Assembly (NCBI RefSeq): GCF_003640395.1
Contig: NZ_RBZQ01000005.1
Span: forward strand, 1-64,000
Length of the DNA stretch: 64,000 nt
Direction: 5' to 3'
Origin: Stutzerimonas urumqiensis
GTDB lineage: Bacteria; Pseudomonadota; Gammaproteobacteria; Pseudomonadales; Pseudomonadaceae
Below, piece after piece: positions 23,466 through 34,568 of the stretch (position 1 is its first letter; every line of letters starts with the position of its first letter). Under the pieces are notes generated by a model. That model did no database searches and was not told where the DNA came from. It saw nothing but the letters and a program-made list of their open reading frames with translations. A program made the translations under genes and the position numbers.

Positions 23466-24401
23466 TCACACGCTCTCGGCGACAAGTGACTGCCGCTTGG
23501 CGAACCACTCGAGGCCAACCACCAGCAACACCCCGGCCAGCGCCATCGCGATTGCCAGGAGCAACTGCGGATCCTCGCCCGCGTAGGCCGCATAACCGGC
23601 CGGGGAAAGGTTCTGCTGAAGCAGCGGCGCGCGTTCGCCATGCGCGTCGAGCTGCCAGGTCAGGGTCTCTTTCCAGGGCCACACCTTGTTCAGTGAGCCG
23701 AGCATGAGCCCGGTGAGCAGTGCCAGCGTAAGATCGCGCCAGCGCTGCAATAACCAGCCGAGCAGGCGCGCGAAGCTGAGGATGCCGACCAGGCAACCGC
23801 TGGCGAAGACGACGAGGACCGCCAGGTCGAGACCTTTCACGGCCGCCAGCACGGTCGGATACAGACCCAGCAAGACCAGAATGAAGCTGCCGGAAATCCC
23901 GGGCAGGATCATCGCGCAGATGGCGATGGCGCCGGCAAGGAACAGGCTCCAGGCGCTGTCGCTCCACTGCATCGGCGCGGCGACGGTGACCCAGTAGGCG
24001 ATGGCCACGCCTGCGACGAATGCAACGAGGCGCGAAGGCCCCCAGTGCGACACGTCTCGGCGAATCAGATGGACCGAGACCAGAATGAGGCCGAAGAAGA
24101 ACGACCACACCGGAATCGGATGCGCCTCGAGCAGGTAGCTGATCAGCTTCGCCAGGCTGAACACGCTGGTCAGGATCCCGGCGAACAGAATCAGCAGGAA
24201 GTTGGCGTTGGCCGTGTTCCAGGCTTGAGCGACGCGGCCGCGCAACAGCTGGGTGGCTGCGACCGGAATCGCGGCGATCGAGCGCAGCAGCTCGTCGTAG
24301 ATGCCGGTGATGAAGGCGACGGTCCCGCCCGATACACCGGGGACGACGTCGGCCGCGCCCATGGCGAGGCCCTTGGCGTAAAGCATGAAGGGGTTGTTCA
24401 T
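23466..24401 (-). CDS. DUF368 (PopT-type) polyprenyl-phosphate translocase
   Basis: A 311-residue protein with about nine membrane segments. The two inverted family motifs are visible: LAMGAADVVPGVSGGTVAF at the N-terminus and CAMILPGISGSFILVLLG in the middle. DUF368 proteins (PopT) have been reported as undecaprenyl-phosphate flippases that recycle the carrier lipid for envelope synthesis. GGAAGGA precedes the start at 24401; the gap to pcm is 16 bases and to nlpD 44. Its place inside the pcm-nlpD block fits an envelope role, and uppS in the same window makes the carrier. Confidence 0.9.
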   Translation of the reverse strand: MNNPFMLYAKGLAMGAADVVPGVSGGTVAFITGIYDELLRSIAAIPVAATQLLRGRVAQAWNTANANFLLILFAGILTSVFSLAKLISYLLEAHPIPVWSFFFGLILVSVHLIRRDVSHWGPSRLVAFVAGVAIAYWVTVAAPMQWSDSAWSLFLAGAIAICAMILPGISGSFILVLLGLYPTVLAAVKGLDLAVLVVFASGCLVGILSFARLLGWLLQRWRDLTLALLTGLMLGSLNKVWPWKETLTWQLDAHGERAPLLQQNLSPAGYAAYAGEDPQLLLAIAMALAGVLLVVGLEWFAKRQSLVAESV

Positions 24402-24417
24402 GGATCCTTCCGGAAAG

Positions 24418-25098
24418 TCAGATGACGGGGCCATTCAAAAGCGGCACGAAGCGGACGCTATCGAGCACATGGCGCGAAAAGCCCTCGTCTTCCCGGATGA
24501 TCAGCATGAGCTGCTGGACCTCACCGGCGCCTACCGGAATGACCAGGCGTCCACCGGGTGCAAGCTGGTCGAGCAGTGCCTGGGGCACGTCCGCCGCCGC
24601 TGCCGTGACGATGATTCCGTTGTAGGGTGCCAGGGCGGGCCAGCCCTCCCAGCCGTCGCCCCAGCGAAAGACCACGTTGCGCAGTTTGAGTTCGGCCAGC
24701 CGCTCTTTGGCGCGGTCCTGCAGTACCTGGATGCGCTCGACCGAAAAGACCCGCTCGACCAGTTGCGCCAGCACGGCCGTCTGGTAGCCCGAGCCGGTGC
24801 CGATCTCCAGCACCTTGTCCAGCGGACCGTCAGCAAGCAGCAGCTCGCTCATGCGCGCGACCATGAAGGGTTGCGAAATCGTCTGGTTGTGGCCGATCGG
24901 CAAGGCGGTGTCTTCGTATGCCCGGTGGGCCAGCGCCTCGTCGACGAACAGGTGGCGAGGCGTGCGGCGAATCACCTCGAGGACGTGCGGGTTGGAGAGG
25001 CCCTCTTCGTACAGCCGCTGGATGAGCCTGTCCCGCGTGCGCTGGGAGGTCATGCCGGTACCGTGGCGAAGCCGGTCATCATGGCCGCGATGAATCAC
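24418..25098 (-). CDS. pcm: Protein-L-isoaspartate O-methyltransferase
   Basis: A SAM-dependent methyltransferase that repairs isoaspartyl residues. Motifs: [27 protein letters not shown] (substrate region, abbreviated by its key YEDTALPIG), [15 protein letters not shown] (SAM motif I) and GGRLVIPVG. Two starts compete. GTG at 25098 gives 226 residues, a GTGA overlap with surE and a good GAGGG ribosome site. ATG at 25053 gives 211 residues and the usual [11 protein letters not shown]-terminus, but has no ribosome site. I list the longer form. Pcm, SurE and RpoS cluster in many gammaproteobacteria for stationary-phase survival. Confidence 0.95.
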   Translation of the reverse strand: MIHRGHDDRLRHGTGMTSQRTRDRLIQRLYEEGLSNPHVLEVIRRTPRHLFVDEALAHRAYEDTALPIGHNQTISQPFMVARMSELLLADGPLDKVLEIGTGSGYQTAVLAQLVERVFSVERIQVLQDRAKERLAELKLRNVVFRWGDGWEGWPALAPYNGIIVTAAAADVPQALLDQLAPGGRLVIPVGAGEVQQLMLIIREDEGFSRHVLDSVRFVPLLNGPVI

Positions 25099-25844
25099 AG
25101 CAGGCCCTCCATCCAGCGGTCGAGTCCCTTGAAGGCTTCATGAAAGGTGCGATCGAGCTGCAGCGGGGTGATGGACACATAGCCCTGCATGACAGCGTGA
25201 AAGTCGGTGCCGGGACCGCCGTCCTCCGCGTCGCCTGCCGCGGAGATCCAGTAGCCTTCCTTGCCGCGGGGATTGGCCTGCTTTACCGGCGGACGGGCGC
25301 GTCGGCGGTGGCCCAGACGCGTCAGCTGGATGCCGCGGATATGGTCGAGCGGCAGGTTGGGAACGTTGACGCTGAGCACCGTGCGCTCCGGCAGATCGAG
25401 ACGATCCTGCGCCTCGATCAAGGTGCGTGCGATGCGGGCCGCGGTCGGCAGATGCTCCGGCGAGCGGGAAACGAGCGAGAACGCGAAAGCGGGACGACCG
25501 GTGAAGCGCCCCTCGATCGCCGCCGCCACGGTGCCGGAATACAAAACGTCGTCGCCCAGGTTGGCGCCAAGGTTGATGCCCGAGACGACCGCGTCGGGAA
25601 CCGGATCCAGCAAGCCGTTCAGGCCCAGGTGGACGCAATCGGTCGGCGAGCCGTTGAGGCCGATGAAGCCGTTCGGCAAGACCACCGGATGCAGCGGGCG
25701 GTCGAGCGTCAGTGCGCTGCTGGCGCCGCTCATGTCCTGGATGGGCGCAACGACGGTGCACTCGGCGTAATCCGCGAGCGCGTCATGCAGCGCGGCGAGC
25801 CCGGGTGCATACACCCCGTCGTCGTTGGCGATCAAAATACGCAT
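25095..25844 (-). CDS. surE: 5'/3'-nucleotidase SurE
   Basis: A 249-residue metal-dependent nucleotidase and exopolyphosphatase. The N-terminus [16 protein letters not shown] carries the metal-binding Asp pair at residues 8-9; [11 protein letters not shown] supplies the Ser ligand and [20 protein letters not shown] the Asn. It is cytoplasmic and acts on nucleoside monophosphates in stationary phase. It overlaps truD by one base (TGATG at 25842-25846) and pcm by four, so all are likely one operon. Confidence 0.97.
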   Translation of the reverse strand: MRILIANDDGVYAPGLAALHDALADYAECTVVAPIQDMSGASSALTLDRPLHPVVLPNGFIGLNGSPTDCVHLGLNGLLDPVPDAVVSGINLGANLGDDVLYSGTVAAAIEGRFTGRPAFAFSLVSRSPEHLPTAARIARTLIEAQDRLDLPERTVLSVNVPNLPLDHIRGIQLTRLGHRRRARPPVKQANPRGKEGYWISAAGDAEDGGPGTDFHAVMQGYVSITPLQLDRTFHEAFKGLDRWMEGLL

Positions 25845-26884
25845 CAGATATCCGTCTGTCCTGCCAGGCTGACCAGTTCACGGACCACGGCGGTGGCGAA
25901 ACACCCGGTCGGCAGGACGAATTCCAGTTGCAGAATGTCAGGCGCCGGATAATGCCACGACAATCCCTTGATGGGGAGGCGGAGGATACGCCGTTCGTGC
26001 GCCAGACCCGCTCCGGCTAGCCAAACGGCAAGCTCGGTTTCGGCCGCGACGATCCGCTGCTCCAAGGCGTGCACCTGGTCCGTAGCCGGCGATGCGCCAG
26101 CGCCCCATAGCGGCCCGGTCGGGTGCACATCCAGCTGTGCCAGCCGCGGGTCGGCGCACTGCTCGGGACCGGCGGGGAAGAAGCTTCGGCTGTCGGTGAA
26201 CGACAGCAGGTCGCCGACCTGCGCAACGGCCCAGGTCCCGGCCGCGACCCGCTCGGCCAGCACCCGGTTGAACAGGTAGCTGCGCGCGGCCGAGAGCGTG
26301 CGGGAGCGAAGGTTGCGCTGTGCGGGCAGCTCGCCGCGCTGGGCAAACTGACGGGCCTGCTCCAGGTTGCCGCCCGCGTGACCGAAGCGCTGCGGTCCGA
26401 AGTAGTTGGGTACGCCCGCCTCGGCCAGGCGTTGCAGGCGTGCATCCAGCGCGGCGCGATCGGCGTGCAGCGAGGTCAATCGCAACCTGAAGCCGTTCGC
26501 CGAGTGCGCACCGCGCTGGAGCTTTCGCGAATGGCGGCGCTGTTGCAGCACGGCGAGGGTTTCGTCCTGCGCACGACCGAAATCGGGGTCGGCCTTGCCG
26601 GGCAGATGCAGGCTGAACCATTGGCGTGTCAGCGCCTGACGATCCTTGAGCCCGGCATAGCTGATCGCACGCAGGGGCACACCAGCCGCTTTCGCCAACC
26701 GTCTGGCGGCCTCCTCGGTATTGAGGTTGCGCTTTTCCACCCATAGCCACAGGTGCTCCCCCTGCCCCGAGAGCGGAATCTCGAGCACTTCGTCCACCTG
26801 GAAATCCTCGGCGGTCGCCTTGAGCACGGCGTGGCCGAGCGGTGCGCCGTGGGCGGTCGGTCCGAGCAGCTCGTTCTCGGTCAT
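25844..26884 (-). CDS. truD: tRNA pseudouridine(13) synthase
   Basis: A 346-residue enzyme forming pseudouridine at position 13 of tRNA-Glu. The catalytic Asp lies in [17 protein letters not shown]. Other family blocks are [35 protein letters not shown] and the C-terminal [20 protein letters not shown]. Length matches the family (about 350). It overlaps ispF by four bases (ATGA at 26881-26884). Confidence 0.97.
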   Translation of the reverse strand: MTENELLGPTAHGAPLGHAVLKATAEDFQVDEVLEIPLSGQGEHLWLWVEKRNLNTEEAARRLAKAAGVPLRAISYAGLKDRQALTRQWFSLHLPGKADPDFGRAQDETLAVLQQRRHSRKLQRGAHSANGFRLRLTSLHADRAALDARLQRLAEAGVPNYFGPQRFGHAGGNLEQARQFAQRGELPAQRNLRSRTLSAARSYLFNRVLAERVAAGTWAVAQVGDLLSFTDSRSFFPAGPEQCADPRLAQLDVHPTGPLWGAGASPATDQVHALEQRIVAAETELAVWLAGAGLAHERRILRLPIKGLSWHYPAPDILQLEFVLPTGCFATAVVRELVSLAGQTDI

Positions 26885-27354
26885 CGCGCGATCAGCAAGG
26901 CAACCGCATGCACCGCGATGCCCTCCTCGCGCCCGACGAAACCGAGCTTCTCGGTAGTCGTCGCCTTGACGTTCACCTGACTGAGTTCCACCTGCAGATC
27001 CGCGGCGATGCAGCCGCGCATGGCTTCGATGTGCGGCGCCATCTTCGGCGCCTGGGCAACGATGGTGGCGTCCACGTTACCGACGCACCAACCCTCTGCC
27101 TGCACGAGTTCGACGACGTGCCGCAGAAGCGCACGGCTGTCGGCGCCCTTGAAGCGCGGATCGGTATCCGGGAAGTGCTTGCCGATGTCGCCAAGGGCCG
27201 CCGCCCCGAGCAGCGCGTCGCTCAAGGCATGCAGCAGAACGTCACCGTCCGAATGGGCAACCAGCCCGCGAGAATGGGCGATATGAATCCCGCCCAGCGT
27301 GATGAAGTCACCTTCGCCGAAGCGATGAACGTCATAGCCATGACCGATGCGCAT
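26881..27354 (-). CDS. ispF: 2-C-methyl-D-erythritol 2,4-cyclodiphosphate synthase
   Basis: A 157-residue trimeric zinc enzyme of the MEP isoprenoid pathway. Metal ligands Asp8 and His10 are in [45 protein letters not shown] and the C-terminal [17 protein letters not shown] are characteristic. It begins the ispF-truD-surE-pcm run. ispD, its usual neighbour, is 6.5 kb away across the formaldehyde and OYE genes. Confidence 0.98.
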   Translation of the reverse strand: MRIGHGYDVHRFGEGDFITLGGIHIAHSRGLVAHSDGDVLLHALSDALLGAAALGDIGKHFPDTDPRFKGADSRALLRHVVELVQAEGWCVGNVDATIVAQAPKMAPHIEAMRGCIAADLQVELSQVNVKATTTEKLGFVGREEGIAVHAVALLIAR

Positions 27355-27518
27355 ACTGACTCCTGCTCGTTGAGGCCGCGCATTCTACAGGAGCGACCGA
27401 TGCCCGCGTCCGGGTCGTGAATCGCCGATCGACGCTGGCGATCCGCACTATTAACCGAATCGATCCTGTATCGTCGCGAGGCGATATAAGGTTCGCCTCG
27501 ACACGATGAAGGCCAACG

Positions 27519-27821
27519 ATGACCGACTCCCTCGATGCCGTTCTCAAAGCCCTGGCGCATCCCGTGCGGCGAGACATTCTGCGCTGGCTGAAAGAGCCCG
27601 CCCGCTGGTTCGCTGACCAGGAGCATCCACTGGACATCGGCGTCTGTGCCGGACAGATCGAGCGACGCTGCAAGCTGTCGCAATCTACCGTGTCGGCGCA
27701 CCTGGCCACCTTGCAGCGTGCCGGCCTGGTCAGCAGCCGCAAGGTCGGCCAATGGCATTTTTTCAAGCGCGACGAGGCGGCGATCCAGGCGCTGGTACGC
27801 CACCTCGCCGACCATCTCTGA
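27519..27821 (+). CDS. ArsR-family transcriptional regulator
   Basis: A 100-residue winged-helix protein: VLKALAHPVRRDILRWLKEP at the N-terminus, the recognition helix in CKLSQSTVSAHLATLQRAGL and the wing SSRKVGQWHFFKRDE. It has a single Cys-containing segment (DIGVCAGQIERRCKLS), possibly a thiol sensor. It lies 35 bases ahead of the OYE gene in the same direction, so it probably represses its own operon and responds to electrophiles handled by the reductase. A metal-sensing role is less likely, because the classic metal-site helix motif ELCVCDL is absent. Confidence 0.88.
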   Translation: MTDSLDAVLKALAHPVRRDILRWLKEPARWFADQEHPLDIGVCAGQIERRCKLSQSTVSAHLATLQRAGLVSSRKVGQWHFFKRDEAAIQALVRHLADHL

Positions 27822-27856
27822 CGAGCGAACCCCGTTTCGATAAGGAGCGACACCCC

Positions 27857-28906
27857 ATGACCACCCTGTTCGACCCCATCACGATTGGCGATCTCGAGCT
27901 GCCCAACCGCATCATCATGGCGCCGCTGACCCGTTGCCGAGCCGAACCCGGACGCGTGCCCGGCGACCTCATGGTCGAGTACTACACCCAGCGGGCGGAT
28001 GCCGGGCTGATCATCAGCGAGGCGACGTCGGTCACCCCGATGGGCGTGGGCTACCCCGACACGCCCGGCATCTGGTCCGCCGAACAGGTCCAGGGCTGGA
28101 GGAAGATCACCGACGCGGTCCACGCCAAGGGCGGCAAGATCGTTCTGCAGCTGTGGCATGTCGGCCGCATTTCCGACCCGATCTACCTCGACGGCGCGCT
28201 GCCCGTCGCGCCCAGCGCCCTCAAGCCGGCCGGCCACGTCAGCCTGGTCCGCCCGATGAAGGACTACGAAACACCCCGCGCACTGGAAACCCACGAGATC
28301 CCCGGCATCGTCGAGGCCTATCGCAAAGGCGCGGAGAATGCCAAGGAAGCCGGCTTCGACGGCGTGGAGATTCACGGCGCCAATGGCTACCTGCTCGACC
28401 AGTTCCTGCAGGACAGCACCAACCGGCGCACCGACCTGTACGGTGGCTCGCTGGAAAACCGCGCACGGCTTCTGCTCGAAGTGACCGATGCGGCCGTCTC
28501 TGTCTGGGGCGCAGGCCGGGTCGGCGTTCACCTCGCACCGCGCGCCGATTCGCACGACATGGGTGATTCCAACCGACCGGAAACCTTCGGCTACGTGGCA
28601 CGCGAACTGGGCAAGCGCGGCATTGCCTTCATCTGCACCCGCGAGAAGGCCGGCGAAGACAGCCTGGGGCCGCAGCTCAAGCAGCAATTCGGCGGCGTCT
28701 ACATCGCTAACGAACGCTTCACCAGGGAGCAGGCCAATGCCTGGCTGGCCGAAGGCAAGGCCGACGCCGTGGCATTCGGCATTCCGTACATCGCCAACCC
28801 TGACCTGGTCGAGCGTCTACGCCAGGATGCGCCGCTCAACGAGCCCCGGCCGGAGCTGTTCTACGCCAAGGGCGCCCAGGGCTATACCGATTATCCGTCG
28901 CTCTAG
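27857..28906 (+). CDS. Old yellow enzyme family ene-reductase
   Basis: A 349-residue FMN-dependent reductase of activated alkenes and nitro-esters (NemA/XenB class). FMN barrel start: LPNRIIMAPLTRCRAEPG. The substrate-anchoring pair His173/Asn176 is in EIHGANGYLLDQFL, followed by the NRRTDLYGGSLENR motif. AAGGAG sits ten to fifteen bases before the ATG at 27857. It is co-transcribed with the ArsR regulator. It likely detoxifies reactive electrophiles such as quinones, N-ethylmaleimide-like compounds or nitrate esters. Confidence 0.95.
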   Translation: MTTLFDPITIGDLELPNRIIMAPLTRCRAEPGRVPGDLMVEYYTQRADAGLIISEATSVTPMGVGYPDTPGIWSAEQVQGWRKITDAVHAKGGKIVLQLWHVGRISDPIYLDGALPVAPSALKPAGHVSLVRPMKDYETPRALETHEIPGIVEAYRKGAENAKEAGFDGVEIHGANGYLLDQFLQDSTNRRTDLYGGSLENRARLLLEVTDAAVSVWGAGRVGVHLAPRADSHDMGDSNRPETFGYVARELGKRGIAFICTREKAGEDSLGPQLKQQFGGVYIANERFTREQANAWLAEGKADAVAFGIPYIANPDLVERLRQDAPLNEPRPELFYAKGAQGYTDYPSL

Positions 28907-28919
28907 CTCCCAGCGATGG

Positions 28920-28954
28920 AAGGCCCGACCGGTTTCCCGGCCGGGCCTTTTTTG
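28920..28954 (+). terminator. Rho-independent terminator of the ArsR-OYE operon
   Basis: AAGGCCCGACCGG pairs with CCGGCCGGGCCTT around a TTTC loop with one mismatch, followed by TTTTTT. It begins about 14 bases after the OYE stop. Confidence 0.9.
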
Positions 28955-29043
28955 TTTCTGCGCCGAGCAGTCAGGTGCACCCCGCGATCGCTGTCAGCAT
29001 CAATCGATGATCCAAGCGCGCCGTCGCGGACGGGCAGCAGCGC

Positions 29044-29148
29044 AGGGTGGAAAACCGCGAAGCGTTTTCCACGCGTGTCGTTGTGTCATGCGCCAGCCAT
29101 CGGCCCAACCGCACGCGTGGATGAGGCTGCGCCGTCATCCACCCTACG
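29044..29148. repeat. Dispersed repeat with terminal inverted repeats, copy 1
   Basis: An element of about 105 bases starts agggtggaaaaccgcgaagc and ends tcatccaccctacg, so the ends (agggtgga / tccaccct) are inverted repeats. The left part also folds by itself (GTGGAAAAC with GTTTTCCAC). The right end overlaps the fghA stop codon (TAG at 29144-29146). No ORF or transposase is inside. Confidence 0.75.
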
Positions 29149-29989
29149 CCTTCAAGGCCTCGGCGTGATGGCGCAGGTGGTCCTCGATGAAGCTGGCGAT
29201 GAAGAAATAACTGTGGTCGTAGCCGGGCTGCATGCGCAGGGTCAGCGGATGCCCGGCGGCCTGTGCGGCGGATTCGAGCGCCTCAGGCTTGAGCTGGCTG
29301 CTCAGGAAATCGTCTCGGTCGCCTTGGTCGACCAGGATCGGCAAGCGCTCGGGCGCATCGGCGATGAGCGCGCAGGCGTCCCACTCGCGCCATTTCGAAC
29401 GGTCTTCGCCGAGATAGCGGCTGAAAGCCTTCTCGCCCCACGGACATTCCGTCGGGTGGGTGATGGGTGCGAAAGCCGATACCGACCGATAGCGCCCCGG
29501 ATTGCGCAAGGCGCAGACCAGCGCGCCGTGGCCGCCCATGGAATGCCCGGCGATGCCGCGGCGATCGGATACCGGGAAGCTCGCCTCGATCAGCGCCGGC
29601 AATTCCTGCACCACGTAGTCGTGCATGCGGTAATGCCGCGTCCAGGGCTCCTGGGTCGCGTTCACGTAGAAGCCGGCACCAAGGCCGAAATCCCAGGCGC
29701 CGTCGGGATCGTCCGGCACGCCTTCGCCGCGCGGACTGGTATCCGGCGCAACGATGATCAGCCCCAGCTCGGCCGCGGCGCGGAAGGCGCCGGCCTTCTG
29801 CATGAAGTTCTCGTCCGTGCAGGTCAGGCCCGACAACCAGTAGAGCACCGGCAGCGTTTCGCCCTGCTCGGCCTGCGGCGGCAGGTAGACGGCGAAGACC
29901 ATGTCGCAATTGAGTGACGTCGAGCGATGGCGATAGCGCTTGTGCCAGCCGCCGAAGCTTTTCTGGCAGGAAAGGTTTTCAAGGGTCAT
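29144..29989 (-). CDS. fghA: S-formylglutathione hydrolase
   Basis: A 281-residue serine esterase that splits S-formylglutathione to formate and glutathione, the last step of glutathione-dependent formaldehyde oxidation. Family motifs: [19 protein letters not shown] at the N-terminus, [20 protein letters not shown], nucleophile elbow [10 protein letters not shown], Asp in [10 protein letters not shown] and His in [12 protein letters not shown]. Its stop codon is supplied by the end of a dispersed repeat. It is the downstream partner of adhC, separated by a second copy of that repeat. Confidence 0.97.
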   Translation of the reverse strand: MTLENLSCQKSFGGWHKRYRHRSTSLNCDMVFAVYLPPQAEQGETLPVLYWLSGLTCTDENFMQKAGAFRAAAELGLIIVAPDTSPRGEGVPDDPDGAWDFGLGAGFYVNATQEPWTRHYRMHDYVVQELPALIEASFPVSDRRGIAGHSMGGHGALVCALRNPGRYRSVSAFAPITHPTECPWGEKAFSRYLGEDRSKWREWDACALIADAPERLPILVDQGDRDDFLSSQLKPEALESAAQAAGHPLTLRMQPGYDHSYFFIASFIEDHLRHHAEALKA

Positions 29990-30002
29990 AGGCAGGCCTC
30001 AC

Positions 30003-30077
30003 GTAGGGTGGAAACCGCGAAGTGTTTTCCACCAATCGAGGCGGATAAGCCGCCCGGCGACGGCGTTATCCACCCTA
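30003..30077. repeat. Dispersed repeat with terminal inverted repeats, copy 2
   Basis: A 75-base element starts cgtagggtggaaaccgcgaa and ends gttatccaccctac. It is in the same orientation as the copy at 29044-29148, with the same left hairpin and outer inverted ends but a shorter, different middle. It fills nearly the whole gap between adhC and fghA. Confidence 0.75.
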
Positions 30078-30081
30078 CTGG

Positions 30082-32212
<2,131 letters not shown>

Positions 32213-32279
32213 GCGCAGCGGCGCTGCTGACCGATGGGCGGATCGATCGGAACCCTCTCGAGGTCCTCCCGTCGTAACT

Positions 32280-32303
32280 GCAAAGGGCCGACCGCCCTTT
32301 TGC
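32280..32303 (+). terminator. Terminator after the LysR gene
   Basis: GCAAAGGGC pairs with GCCCTTTTGC around a five-base loop, with the T-run inside the right arm. It lies about 70 bases past the LysR stop and 40 bases before the next start codon, so it may also act in the leader of the hibernation-factor gene. Confidence 0.55.
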
Positions 32304-32338
32304 GCCCCACTGCGCCTTGCGCCATTCAGGAGACCTCC

Positions 32339-32650
32339 ATGCACATCCAAGTGAATAGCAATCAGAGCATCGACGTGACTCAGGGCCTGGAAGACAGCAT
32401 TCGCGCCACCCTGGAGAGCGAACTCGAGCGTTTCGAAGACTTCCTCACCCGGGTGGAGGTACACATCAACGACGAAAACGCGGGCAAATCCGGCCCGCAG
32501 GACAAGCGTTGCCAGATCGAGGCGCGAATGAAGCACCACGATCCGCTATCGGTAACGCACAAGGCCGAGTCCCTCGACCTGGCGATCGATGGCGCCGCCA
32601 CCAAGATGACCCATGCGCTGGAGCACACCATCGGCAAGCTCAGCCGCTGA
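32339..32650 (+). CDS. HPF/RaiA-family ribosome-associated protein
   Basis: A 103-residue homologue of short hibernation-promoting factors: MHIQVNSNQSIDVTQGLEDS, VEVHINDENAGKSGPQDKRC and the helix AIDGAATKMTHALEHTIGKL. It differs from the canonical Pseudomonas hpf beside rpoN, so it is probably a paralogue. Family members bind the 30S decoding region and silence ribosomes. AGGAG at about 32328-32332 precedes the ATG at 32339. It is followed by the baeRF gene at 43 bases. Confidence 0.88.
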   Translation: MHIQVNSNQSIDVTQGLEDSIRATLESELERFEDFLTRVEVHINDENAGKSGPQDKRCQIEARMKHHDPLSVTHKAESLDLAIDGAATKMTHALEHTIGKLSR

Positions 32651-32693
32651 GCACAACAGACCTGACGCTGATCACTCCGTTACGAGGTGCCTC

Positions 32694-33851
32694 ATGTCAC
32701 TGACCCGTGAAACGCTCAAACGCCTTCTGGCCGTGAAGGAAAAACCCTGCCTCTCGCTGTACCAACCCACGCATCGCAGCTTCCCCGAGCGCGAGCAGGA
32801 CCCCATCCGCTTCAAGCAGCTCGTCCGCCAACTTGAAGATTCGCTGAAAAAGCAGGGAGTTACCGACTACCAGTCGCTCACGGCGCCCTTCCATAAGCTG
32901 ATCGACGACGTCGATTTCTGGAATTCGAATCGCGACGGCCTGGCCGTGTTTGCCGCGCCGGGTTACTTCGAGTGGTTCCGCCTGCAACGCAAGGTCCCGG
33001 AGCTGGCGGTCGCGAACGACCGCATGCACGTCAAGCCTCTGCTGCGCATCGCACAATCGGCCGATCGCTACCAGATACTCGCCATCACGCTCGACTCGGT
33101 GAAGCTCTACGAGGGCAACCGTGACGGTATCGACGAAATCCGCCTGGCCGATGGCGTGCCGGCCACCCTCGAGGAGGCGCTTGGGCGCGAGCTGACGGAA
33201 AAAGGCCAGTCCGGCTTTCCGCAGGGGTTCAGCCGCGCCAGCGAACGCGGCGACCCGATGCAGATGGAAGCGGGCGGCGCCGGGCGCCAGGATGAGATCG
33301 ACCGCGACCGCGAGCGCTTCTTTCGCGAAGTCGACAAGGCGATCCTCGAACATCACTCCAAGCCAAGCGGCCTGCCCCTGATTCTCGCTGCGTTGCCGGA
33401 GCATCAGGCCGTTTTCCGCAAGCTCAGCCACAACACCTTCCTGCTGCCGGAGGGCATCGAGAAAGACCATGCACTGCTCGGCCGGGACGAACTGCGTCAG
33501 TTGAGCTGGGACGTCATGCAGCCCAGATACCTGAAACGCCTGACGGGCCTGCTCGATCAATTTGGCGAATCCCGCGGCCAGGGCCTGGCGACCGATGAAA
33601 TCGAAGAGATCGGCCACTCGATCGTCGAAGGCCGCGTGGCGACCCTGCTGGTCGAGGCCGAGCGGCAGATACCCGGCCAGGCCGATCCGACGGAGGGCAA
33701 GGCATTGCCAGCCACGGCGCAATCGGCCACGACCCCCGACCTGCTCGACGAACTGACGGTCTGGACCTTCGAGCACGGCGGAGACGTAGTGGTGGTGCCC
33801 AAGGACCGCATGCCGACCAAGAGCGGCGTGGCCGCCCTCTACCGCTACTGA
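32694..33851 (+). CDS. Bacterial eRF1-like (baeRF, family 3) protein
   Basis: A 385-residue protein with the layout of baeRF (bacterial archaeo-eukaryotic release factor-like) proteins: CLSLYQPTHRSFPEREQDPI at the N-terminus, a middle with LAITLDSVKLYEGNRDGIDE, then FFREVDKAILEHHSKPSGLP and LILAALPEHQAVFRKLSHN, and a final VWTFEHGGDVVVVPKDRMP strand. No GGQ tripeptide is visible, so it is not an ordinary peptide-releasing factor. The function of the family is unproven; a ribosome-associated stress role is predicted, which the adjacent HPF gene supports. GAGGT precedes the start. Confidence 0.82.
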   Translation: MSLTRETLKRLLAVKEKPCLSLYQPTHRSFPEREQDPIRFKQLVRQLEDSLKKQGVTDYQSLTAPFHKLIDDVDFWNSNRDGLAVFAAPGYFEWFRLQRKVPELAVANDRMHVKPLLRIAQSADRYQILAITLDSVKLYEGNRDGIDEIRLADGVPATLEEALGRELTEKGQSGFPQGFSRASERGDPMQMEAGGAGRQDEIDRDRERFFREVDKAILEHHSKPSGLPLILAALPEHQAVFRKLSHNTFLLPEGIEKDHALLGRDELRQLSWDVMQPRYLKRLTGLLDQFGESRGQGLATDEIEEIGHSIVEGRVATLLVEAERQIPGQADPTEGKALPATAQSATTPDLLDELTVWTFEHGGDVVVVPKDRMPTKSGVAALYRY

Positions 33852-33857
33852 AGCGAA

Positions 33858-34568
33858 CTACAGCGGGTCGCCCCAGGCCCGCTGTAGCCACTCCAGGTCT
33901 TCCGGCCGGGTAACCTTGATGTTGTCGGTCCGCCCCTCGACCAGTCGCGGGGAATAACCGAGACGCTCCATGGCCGATGCTTCGTCGGTCACCTGGGTGC
34001 AGGCTGCCAGCGCATCGCTCAGGGCGGCGCGCAGCAGGCCGAGACGAAACATCTGGGGCGTGTAGGCCTGCCAGATCGCGGCGCGGTCGAGCGTCTGCAC
34101 GACGCGCCCGTCGGGACCGATGAGCTTGAGAGTGTCGCGACTCGGCCCGGCAAGCAGGCCGCCCACCGGGTCGTCGGCCAGCGTCGCGAGCAGGCGCGCC
34201 AGGTCTTCTGGAGCCAGGTTCGGACGAGCAGCGTCATGCACCAGCACCCAGGCGTGCTCATTCACGCCAGCGGCCACCAGCCGGTCCAACGCACTGAGCA
34301 CCGAGTCGGCGCGCTCCTTGCCGCCGGGTGCGGTCCACACCCGCTCGTCGGCAGCCTGTGCAACATGCGGCCAGTAAGGGTCGTCGGAGGAAAGGCTGAC
34401 GACCACGCGCTGCAGCCCCGGCTGAGCCAGCAGCCGTGCAAGGGTGTGTTCGAGAATGGTCCGCCCGGAAAGGGTCAGGTACTGCTTGGGCCGATCGGCC
34501 CGCATGCGACTGCCAACGCCGGCCGCGGGGACGACGCACCAGAACGGCAGAGAAGAAGGAGGGTTCAT
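33858..34568 (-). CDS. ispD: 2-C-methyl-D-erythritol 4-phosphate cytidylyltransferase
   Basis: A 236-residue MEP-pathway enzyme making CDP-ME. CTP-binding loop VVPAAGVGSRMRADRPKQYL is followed by VHDAARPNLAPEDLARLL and the C-terminal DNIKVTRPEDLEWLQ. It overlaps ftsB by four bases (ATGA at 34565-34568). It is convergent with the baeRF gene with only six bases between stops. Confidence 0.98.
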   Translation of the reverse strand: MNPPSSLPFWCVVPAAGVGSRMRADRPKQYLTLSGRTILEHTLARLLAQPGLQRVVVSLSSDDPYWPHVAQAADERVWTAPGGKERADSVLSALDRLVAAGVNEHAWVLVHDAARPNLAPEDLARLLATLADDPVGGLLAGPSRDTLKLIGPDGRVVQTLDRAAIWQAYTPQMFRLGLLRAALSDALAACTQVTDEASAMERLGYSPRLVEGRTDNIKVTRPEDLEWLQRAWGDPL

